Of a DNA stretch of 64,000 nt, positions 50,630 through 64,000 are shown in pieces. The notes beneath the pieces were generated by a model, which saw nothing but the letters and a program-made list of their open reading frames with translations, was not told the DNA's origin and made no database searches. The stretch is taken from contig RCAB01000025.1 of NCBI GenBank assembly GCA_003640385.1, forward strand, positions 186,001-250,000, in the 5' to 3' direction. Numbering within the stretch: the stretch's first letter is position 1; each line of letters opens with the position of its first letter. A program made the translations under genes and the position numbers. The DNA is from Setaria digitata. Lineage: Eukaryota > Nematoda > Chromadorea > Rhabditida > Setariidae.

Positions 50630-52857
50630 CTGTAATTAATTTCGTTTTGTGGTCTTATCAGAGGATCAGCCAAAATGTGTAAATCGGAATAAACTAGTGA
50701 CAATAACAAAACTTAATTTAGAGTCAGTTAAAAAAAAAAAAGAACAAAAGAAAAAGTTTCTAAAGGTTTCTAAGCTCACCAGATTTATTTTCGAATAACA
50801 AAGATATGATGACTTTTGATATTGGAAAACTTAAAACTTGTACTCTCTCGATTATCTTGATTTTAAATGAGTAAGGATTATGCCACAGCACCAGAGAATG
50901 ATGTTTTGTTAATTAAATTAAGAAATTTAACGCCTAACTCGAATTTAAATAGAAATACTTATTATGGGAGTAATACGGAACTTTTTGAGCTATAGCAAAC
51001 GCCAAAGAGTGTTAATGGGGAGAAGTGAGTTTAGCAAATAATGAAATATGGCGAAATGATTAGGTAGTATCGTATAATTTATGTGTGTGTGTGTCTGTCT
51101 GTCTGTGTGTATGAAATGACCAGCTAAATGGCTTGACCAAACAGGACAGCTATACAGTGATCACTTAAAATTTGTTTACTTTACAGGTTTGAATATACTT
51201 CTGTATCAACACTTTAAAAATCTGCTTCTTTCCAACGAAACATAGCAAGCATCCTGCCATTTTTATTTGTTCCCTTGTCATTTGTCACCAGCGTCACTTT
51301 CTATCCATTCTTGTACCTCTCTTTCATCTCGGATTTACACTTTTTAACAGATTTTTGTCATTGCTTTCACCGTTTGCATCATTCTCTGAAACCGTTGACA
51401 TACTCACGCATTCACGACACTTGGCAATCTAAAAATCGAATTACTAAATCCATATATCATCTGTACATACATAATGCTATTGATTATAAAATGCAGTTCC
51501 TACTTCTCGAAATTCGCAAAAATTTTAATCACTCTTTCATCGAAATATGCAAATTAAAAGTGAGAGTTTCAGAGCATAGGTACAGCCATTAAGGATTACA
51601 ACTTCGCAACATCCAGAATTGTGAATGAATAGAATGAAATGATATATCAGTCGTCCGGGATACTTCTTTGAAAGAAGGGAGAAATAAATATATTTGAATT
51701 TGCTCTGATTATATCCAATGTAATGTCTCCACATGCCATGCAGTTAGCACTAAGGACAGTTAAAAGTTTAACGTTTAACTGCATACCGACACATTGAGTC
51801 AAAACAAAACCTAATCCGGTTTAATCCAGAAAACTGAATGCCTGCACTGACGAAATCGCTGGATTGGCCGCTCGTCATAAAGATGCAAATGCAAATATTA
51901 TGAGCAACATTTTTTGAAAATCCTCTACCTAAGGTAAATTGTAATTTGTTTATAATTAAAAGAACCTGAAAAACAGGTCTCGACAAGAAAACTAGTCGTT
52001 GGTAAACGGAGTTGATAGGCAAAACTTGCTGTCAAGGTGTGATGTGGAGCAGATTTCCACGGCAATGGCTTGGGACATGCGCGTATTCCAGGAGGGGTGG
52101 GAGTTTCTGGATTGTTGGCGGCGTACGTATGAAAGCACCAGTCCTTCCGGTGGAAACAGCAGCTGAAGTTATTGGCAGGAAGAAGAACTGAAACTGGCAC
52201 ATTTACGAAAGAGAAACGAATGGTGTTACCTTGATTTACTTTCCTGACCGGAAGAACAAGTGACAGTTTTGGGGTTGAGAAAACTACAGTAGGCATTGTT
52301 TAAGAGAAATCAAAGTACGAAATTCACGGACCTTAATGTCTCATTCTCCGTTTTTAACTCCACGTATGCATCAACTTTTCAGTGTTGTGGAAGGAAGGAG
52401 CTGCACAAATGGATTAGAAGAAGCACTTATTCCGTTTCTGATGATGCGATCATTTTTTGAGGACTGAGAATGCCGCTGAATTTATTTGGGATAGGTGCTG
52501 GGGGTGTGAAATCACAGCAGCTCGAGAATCCTTTCCGAGGTTTATACCTTATTTTTTTTAGTTTAGTTCATTCTCACATCCCTTGGAATTGAACATTTCA
52601 GTATAGGCAGCCTAAACTATAATGAGTGGACGGTTAACAGACAAGCTGTTGTATAAGCCATAGCAGCCAGTAACCAGGTTTACGAGAAACGTATTTGTCA
52701 GTTAGCTGAAGAAAGGTAGTGGCAGTAGTTCCATAGTCTCCTTTGGTTTGCTTAAACTATTTAGTATTTCATCTAGTACATTGTTTTGAAGTAATATGAA
52801 ATACTTCTTTGTTTGGGTTCGTTGAATTTGTTTTTTGTTGCTTTTTTTTTCCAAATA
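50630..52857. other. Divergent promoter region between the Cys-rich membrane gene and SEL-5
   Basis: The genes on either side are transcribed away from this 2.2-kb stretch, so it should hold both promoters and any SEL-5 5' UTR exon. It contains a TG-rich microsatellite (51082-51112). A 123-residue minus frame (51925-52296) in a less AT-rich patch has no splice context or family pattern. Confidence 0.5.
51082..51112. repeat. (TG)/(TCTG) microsatellite
   Basis: A short run of TGTG and TCTG units in the intergenic region. Confidence 0.9.
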
Positions 52858-57455
<4,598 letters not shown>

Positions 57456-57529
57456 ACTAATATTGAATTTCTAATATTCCTTCTTTTATTGCTTATTTCA
57501 ATTTATTCCTCCACTGTTTCTTAGTACTC

Positions 57530-57535
57530 AATAAA
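57530..57535 (+). terminator. sel-5: Candidate poly(A) signal of SEL-5
   Basis: AATAAA 75 bases after the stop codon, with a second AATAAA a few bases on. Position and sequence are typical of a nematode 3' end. Confidence 0.6.
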
Positions 57536-58203
57536 TCTGTAATAAAAACTTGCAGTCTGCAAAAAAAACTGAGAAAAAATTATAACGTGTGTACTTCTGA
57601 AAGGAAAGCCCTTACAAAGCAAACTTATCGAGTACGAAGAATTTTAAAGTTCACCATCGTTAGTTCAGTTGGTAAAATTGCAGCTGTCAAGGATGACTTC
57701 AGTAAAACCACTGTATAATTTTTCCAAAATCTTCTGTTTATTCTCCTGTTTATCGATTTCTTTTTATACATTCAACCTAATCGGTTTGGTTGGTGGTTCT
57801 CGGCTTATGAATGCATTGGTTTCTCTTTAAAATTAAATTCAAAAGAGGGCTCGAATCGTCTTACTAGAAAGCTCAAATCACCAGGATTATTGTAAGAAAT
57901 TAGCATTAAAGGAGTCCTCATCACTTATAACGATTGCCATTTGTCGAACATTTTGAAATGGCGTCATTGCAGTGTTATTCCTGTTGCTTCTAATTCAGCT
58001 GATCTCCTACTGAGAGAAACCGTGATCCTACCTGCCTTTCAAAATGTTACTGTATAGCCTAGTAGCTAGGGTATAATGCTGGCCACAGCTTGGTTTTTGT
58101 TTTTTTTTCCAATTTGTTCAAGTCAAGGATTTCCGGTTAACTCTCCATAATATAAGGAAATGTAATGCGTTGTTGGAGTAAAAAGTAGCCTACAAACGTG
58201 ATA

Positions 58204-58386
58204 ATGAAACAATCCCATCAACAAATACAATCAAAGGAATTACGTGGCAAGGGTGTTCCTCTGTTTCTCGAAGCTACACAACTAAAATTCATAGTTGTGT
58301 TTTTAGTGGCTGCATGTATTTTGTTATTAAAGAAATTAAAAAAGAAAAAAAAAAAAAAAAATTTAGGGAAAGGAGTAAATTTCTGA
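58204..58386 (+). CDS. Possible small membrane-anchored peptide
   Basis: An ATG frame of 60 residues begins MKQSHQQIQSKELRGKG, then has a hydrophobic run FIVVFLVAACILLL followed by a lysine-only stretch encoded by poly(A). The arrangement resembles a tail-anchored or type II peptide, but the lysines come from an A-rich tract and no family is recognised. It may be chance. Confidence 0.15.
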   Translation: MKQSHQQIQSKELRGKGVPLFLEATQLKFIVVFLVAACILLLKKLKKKKKKKNLGKGVNF

Positions 58387-58993
58387 GCAGAATAACTGAC
58401 TTCAAATATCCATAATTTATTTGTTTTTCGTGCTGTGTAATAGCAAATTCCATTATTCCTTTACCAGTGTGCTAGGAAATTATCAGTACTTCCAAATAAA
58501 TGGCATAGTATATTTTTTGTTTTAATAGTTTGAAAATCTCTAAAGACCCTGAAACTTGTAAGTTTGCGGAAACTTATTTCATGATTACCGAGATTTCAAA
58601 AGTTCCTCAATTAAACATTATGCGGTTGGGAATTCATTTACAGTAGGGATCCGTTTTTAATCAAAATATGTGAAACTGCGCACATCAGGCACATTTTCAG
58701 GTTTTTGCTATTAGTAAATTATACAAAGCATCGAGAACAATGCACAGAAAATAAGACCTTATGTACAGTGAGTCAACATTTTATTACCTGGATACTTCGA
58801 AGACTGCAAATGTCTGTTCTTATCTTTTTAAAAGCAATAAATTCAAAATTGTGATAGCTAAATCTTTGTTTATTTGTTTTCTTTAAAGCTTTTCATGCTT
58901 TTCGAAGGAAATGGAACTCAGATAAACTGCTTCACATTTTTTTTTTTTTTTTTGCTATAAAATAAATGAGTAGCAACAAGAAAACTACAAGAA

Positions 58994-61900
58994 TCAAGAA
59001 TATGTCGTGATAACTTCCTTGCCTGTTCCTCGTATAAATAAAATACGAGGGATTTTATCGGACAATACTTCAAGGTAGTGCATGTAATCATCAAGACCTA
59101 AAAAAATTTTAAGTTTGCATGGCTATTTAAAATCTAAACTGTATAAAATTATGGTCATTAAGAAAATAATCTAAGTAGATCTTGATATCAGTGAAATGAA
59201 AAATAGTATTAAATCTCGTAAATGCACATATGCCTACTTTCCTACCTTCTTTGGCAACGGGTGGCTTTGGTAAATTGAGCAGCACTAGTTGACTGTTAGC
59301 GGAATTTGCAAGAATTAATTCATTCAGTCGCACAGCTGTATGCATTTTGCGCACCTGCAAGAACTTGAAAGGATTTTCAAGTTTGCAATAAAATAACTAG
59401 TATTTATGTATTTCTGCGCTAACCTGATGATTACTTCCTACAAGCACTGCAGTAGAGCATGTTGCCAACAGGTAAACTGGGTGTAATACTCTGATAATAT
59501 ACAATAGAAAATGGTTGGGCTTACATAATACGCAGCAAAATTTATGAAAATTGTCATTTACTATAACAGTTTTTTTTCTTTTAAATCTTTTAAAGCTTTA
59601 AGATTCTAGAAGAACTACAAATAGAAGGTGTTGAAAAAAGTAAAGATGAGTGATAACGCACCTTTTTTTTGTCAAGCATCCTAAATTTTCTATCGCGATC
59701 ATCTTTACCATTTCCTCCGACGATTTCGTTTTTTGATTCTGCTATTGTCACTCGCCTGTTACAGAAAAATAAGAAAGTAAATTATAGATGGCTCATTTGA
59801 CATTCTATCCATTACGATTTTTAAAATTTCGAAATTTTCAAACTCTGGTGTTAGCACTAGACTTTCTTGAGAAAACTGGAAAAGAACTGAGTAATGGAAA
59901 ATTGAAAAAGTCAATAATTTTTTTAAAATTATTTGGCGACAAAAGCATAAGAATTTACTTTTCATCGTGACACGATGGAGCTTTTTCCAAAGATGATATT
60001 GTTTTCTTTACTGCCGATGTTTTTTCCTTCGATGTTCCCTCGTTATCATCATCACCATTTTTATCATCGTTCTTCCCTTTCGTCTCACTGTCTGTATCGT
60101 TATCGTTATCATCACTCAACTTGCCATTTTGCTTCATTTCTGCTAACACCAGAGGCTAAACGTTCGAAATTTCAATTTTAAGTTTTGTTTTTAGATTTCC
60201 TAGAATTTCTGGAGAAGTAATAAAACTCCTTACCGATATTTTATTTAATTTTCCTTTTATTTCACACATTTCGTGCATATATCGGGTTCTTTCCTCCATA
60301 AGTAGTGTCCTTTCGAAAGCATTCTTCGAAATTTTTGGATCTGATAATTCTACGACCTGGCAACATATCAGAAAATCATTGTCAAATCAAAGCCAGCTTT
60401 TTTAACATATTTCAGAATTTTGAGACTTCTTTATTTAACCAAAATTAACTGTTTTCATTTTTACATTTTACTATCGGTCAAAATTTAAAGATGTTTCCAA
60501 TAAACCTAAATAGATATAAAAAAGATTCTGTTAAGCTTATTTAAACGAAAGATTAAAACAAATTCTTTTAAGCCATGTATATTTTTGTTGAATTTACATT
60601 TCAAATAAAGTAGACTTTGTTATAAAATTAACTCAACAGGAAAATTTGTGTACTGAAATGCGCCTGATTTACCATTATTCTGGCATCAATCCTTAGCTGA
60701 TAAACATATCTCTGGAGATCTGCTTGCAGCTTCGTGTTATTATCCATTTCTTGCGCAATTGCTATCACTCGAAGCTTGCATCCTCGCCACACCTTAAACA
60801 GAAATCAGTAACTTGATGTTTTTAATTTCAATTCGTACTTTAAAAGTTATTGTACTTCCATTTAAATAGTAAAATTAAGTAGAAAGAACTTCCAAAAAGT
60901 AACGACCCTAGTGACGTTAACAAATTAATAGCATATGAAGTTCAATTCCCATTTTTTCTCGATATATTAAAACATTGAGCGAATTACTTTTCAACGAATC
61001 AATTCATTGGGAACAGTTAATTAAAAGAAAATTGTTCGAAATAATAGTACTTTGCTCTGAGTCAATAAGTAAGCGATAAGTATGCACAGACCACCGTCTT
61101 GAACAATCCAGTACACATCAATGGTCCCAGCAAGGCGGATTGCCGAAACTGGGAAATTGACAATATCTTTCGCAACAACAAGACACATATCTGTCGCAAC
61201 ACCCACGTGTAATTTATCTATAAATTTAGAACTTTCAAGTGGGCAAGAAGCTTTGCTACACCACAGAAAATGTTTGGAGTGATAAAGGCTGATAGAATAA
61301 TTTTAAAAAAATTACTGTTCGAAATTTCTGCTGCATAAGTTAAATTTACCGGTAAATGTATGGTATTCAGAATCGATGGCTTCACGCGAAGAACCGTATG
61401 TATGAACAGGCCAACTTAGTAGAAGTGTGTTTGGTCGTAATCCACCCATTCCGACACTTTGAATTAACGTTGAAACGCTTCCTCCAATCTACATCAAATT
61501 TTTCTCTTTTTTAATGAAATATATAACAAGTACCTCTGTGTGACACACTGGCCATCGTGTAAAGCACTAGTTCCACGGTTCCATTAGAAGGGCTAGGTAT
61601 AACTCTATTAAATCAATTCACGAAGCAGTCATGGGACGGATAAGATCAAAAAGTGATGCCTACCTGTGTTTCACCGTAAACCAATGTCTTTGCAAAACCA
61701 CGAAGCCTAATTTGATTCATATCGAATTCCATTCGTGCTTTCACCTGTTTTAATTACACAGGATTATAAAACTTTATCAAGGTTTTGGCTTCATCCTCTG
61801 CTCCTTTTTATTCGAGTCAGTAAATAGATGCTCTATAAATTTAGGAAGTTTAAACTAATCTACTGAATTTAGAAAGCTTACAACAATTCATTACCGTAGT

Positions 61901-64000
61901 CAGAAAAAGGGCATACCTCCTCTGCTTTTTTTCTGTCATCAATGACCAATGGATTGCCACGTATAAATGCGACAACGATGGTTAAACCACGACTAGCTTT
62001 AAGCTGTGATGCTAAATTGATCAAATTCAAATAGCGCATATCAACAAGTTCTTTGGACCAAGGCATTGATAAAAGCAGTAGTAACTGTGGTCTAAAATTA
62101 TATCATAAACAATTAGGTAAAAGTTTCATTAAAGAGATTAGCCATGAAGTAGCAGTAGCGATTATGAAATATATTTAATATAAATGTTAAATTTATAATT
62201 TTATTCGAAAATTAGGACAGAAAACTCGACCGAAAATTCTTCGGATGTGGATCTTTCTCATTAATTTTCATCAACGAATACTGTGCTGTTGTCAGAGCTA
62301 AGCCGCGAATTCCATCGCCCCATTCTTTCTTTGCACTTGAAAATTATAGAAAATATGAGTGTTTGTGGTACATTAGTAATGAACACAACTTGATAGGATT
62401 CGAATTGTATAACTGTTTTCTTTCATTACCATCCCTCTCCAGAAAGAAAGTTCAGAAGTCAACGAAAGTCAACGAAACACTGTAATAATTTACCCTTTCC
62501 ACTCGACATATTTATATATGGCAAGACAAAGCACACAAGAAACAACTGCATAATCCCAGTGGGTGCTAAACATAATGAAAAAACAAAGTCCTGCGCCAAG
62601 TAATGCTAAAGACCTGAAATTTAAATAGTTTAGAAATCAATTTTCTAGAAATCCCAAATTTGCGAAGTTACGAATGGCAAAAATTTTTCTAAAAAAATAA
62701 GGTAACGGAATAACTGTTTGGACAGTAAGTACGTACAGCATATGATGCTACATACCTCAAGTTGGATGCGATCTCCAACCAGTATAATGTGACATACTGG
62801 GAGGAAAAAAAAACTGATATTACCAGCCAGCCGTTTAGTGGAAATAGGGTCTAGACCAATTATAATTCATTATATAAGTTAACTGAGGATCAGTGTTATG
62901 TCTCTCTCTTGCTACTGTTTTCAGCTCTCACCGTGGCTTTATTTTATCTCAAATTTCCGTTTCAGTGATTTTAATCTGATGCTAACCAGTGGTAGAATTT
63001 GAAACGCGGTCTCCAATTGGGTGCCCCAAGAAGTGAATGCAATGCACAAATCAAATTCACAAACGCATAGCACATCAGAAAGAAGAAATCAACGACGGCA
63101 GCTATTTGATCCATTGCACCCATTAGTATTGATAATTCTGCTATTATGATTGTTATCACTAGTCTATAAAAATATGACATTCTGAATCTAATAACATAAA
63201 TCCAAAATTTATTTATTAACCCATATGGTTGATAACAACATCTGTTGCAACCGTGAGTGATATCCCAAGTGAAAAATGGTAAATTAATTTTAGCTTTAAA
63301 ATTGAATTCTAACCCTGTAAACGGCTCATTTTTCGTTGTAACTTTTGCAAACGGTTTCAAAGCTGGTATCACATCATCTTTAGCGATTGACTGTAAGAGA
63401 CGTGGTGCGCCTTAAAAAGAAATCAGACAGAGACTCATTATTCATGACCTTATAATTTTCTTTTCGAATATTTGCATTGCAATACTCGAAATTAATTTAA
63501 AAGCTATTGAATTCAATTAAATTGTTCGTTTCAAGGACTGAAATTTGTTGATTTTACCAGATTTTATATTATTTTTCTATATTTTTTGATTTCGCATTTA
63601 AATACGAAGATGGTAATTCAAAATTTTCAGCAATATGGATATGATGGTATTAAGGATTCGAGTGTTAAGGTCTTAGAATATTATCCGATGCTAGTAGGGA
63701 AATTGAATTTAAAGGAAAACAATTTGAAAAGTAAATTACAAAGAATATTTTAAAAAAATCTGAACTGACTGCATAAGCATTGAAGGGCAGCACCAAACGT
63801 CGATAGAAATGATCCAATTAATAAAAGCCATTTTGTCGGCCAAGCCAAATTGGCAACAATCATACCACCACGTAGTGACTGACCATATCTTTATAAATTT
63901 TTAATTAAAAGAAGGAACTTTCTTTGCAAAAAAAATGGTAAAAATCCTCTCTGTTAGCAAAATATTCCTTAAAAAAGCTCAGTTGATCTACTGACTTTTT
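58994..64000 (-). CDS. K-Cl cotransporter (KCC, SLC12 family), 5' part outside the window
   Basis: KCCs export K+ with Cl- across the plasma membrane and set cell volume and neuronal chloride. The visible exons cover the last membrane helices and the cytosolic C-terminal domain: YGQSLRGG with WLLLIGSFLSTFGAALQC (about 63772-63888), APRLLQSIAKDDVIPALKPF, VVDFFFLMCYAFVNLICALH and GAPNWRPRFKFYHW (about 62980-63400), KEWGDGIRGLALTTAQYSL (62250-62338), NLASQLKASRGLTIV (61918-62092), LIQSVGMGGLRPNTLLLSWP, IDVYWIVQDGG (about 61100), KMHTAVRLNELIL (59246-59354) and the last exon 58994-59097 ending RGTGKEVITTYS. GAPNWRPRF and the KMHTAVRLN to ITTYS ending are diagnostic for KCC rather than NKCC. An acid-rich segment (about 59963-60155) replaces the usual regulatory loop. 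Three KCC genes exist in C. elegans; I cannot tell which this is. Confidence 0.92.

Larger units (their letters stand above)
57456..58993. other. Convergent intergenic region between SEL-5 and KCC
   Basis: Both flanking genes end here. SEL-5 has AATAAA at 57530-57535 and again at about 57541. KCC has a minus-strand AATAAA (plus tttatt at about 58869-58874) about 120 bases past its stop. The rest is AT-rich with one short plus-strand frame at 58204-58386. Confidence 0.6.

Noticed and set aside
51925..52296. A 123-residue minus-strand open frame in the SEL-5 upstream region
   Set aside because: It lies in a less AT-rich patch with no splice context, no family motif and no hydrophobic or repeat pattern; likely chance.
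57650..57720. A tRNA-like A-box (GTTAGTTCAGTTGGTA)
   Set aside because: No matching B-box or acceptor stem could be paired, so no tRNA gene is supported.
58045..58140. A weak Pol III-like pair (TAGCTAGGGTATAATG and GTTCAAGTC) suggesting a tRNA-derived SINE
   Set aside because: The stems do not pair and no second copy is visible in the window.

Overview
This window is eukaryotic and almost certainly from a nematode, most likely a filarial/spirurid-type species. It is AT-rich, and the genes are cut into many small exons separated by introns that mostly end in TTTCAG-like acceptors. The recognisable genes are animal genes of the nematode repertoire: an arginine-kinase family member, an inositol trisphosphate receptor, an AAK1/SEL-5 kinase and a K-Cl cotransporter. 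I see no bacterial, phage or CRISPR features and no intact transposon. The species call is inference; the gene calls rest on translated exons whose splice phases I checked where stated.

Layout. 0.4-3.8 kb, minus: a complete ten-exon arginine-kinase-family gene that has lost several substrate-binding residues. 5.6-32.6 kb, minus: one very large gene, the IP3 receptor (ITR-1/ITPR-like), readable from an upstream first exon to the coiled C-terminal tail. 32.6-39.9 kb: a gene-poor stretch with short repeats. 39.9-41.0 kb, minus: a tiny three-exon gene for an 89-residue Pro/Tyr/Gln-rich protein with a Cys-rich hydrophobic tail (CYSTM-like). 41.0-44.7 kb: no gene seen. 44.7-48.2 kb, minus: a charged coiled-coil protein resembling CCDC34. 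49.2-50.6 kb, minus: a five-exon, 172-residue single-pass membrane protein with a Cys-rich segment and a PPxY motif. 52.9-57.5 kb, plus: the NAK-family kinase SEL-5/AAK1. 59.0 kb to the right edge, minus: the C-terminal half of a K-Cl cotransporter, whose 5' part lies outside the window.

How they fit together. The genes do not form an obvious pathway or operon. The IP3 receptor releases Ca2+ from the ER, KCC moves K+ and Cl- at the plasma membrane, and SEL-5/AAK1 acts in endocytosis and trafficking. SEL-5 and KCC are convergent; SEL-5 and the Cys-rich membrane-protein gene are divergent. The most interesting items are the arginine-kinase-like probable pseudoenzyme, two short multi-exon membrane or lipid-associated proteins that a length filter would miss, an in-frame upstream first exon for the IP3 receptor, a 14-residue microexon in the SEL-5 kinase domain, and an acidic replacement of the KCC regulatory loop.
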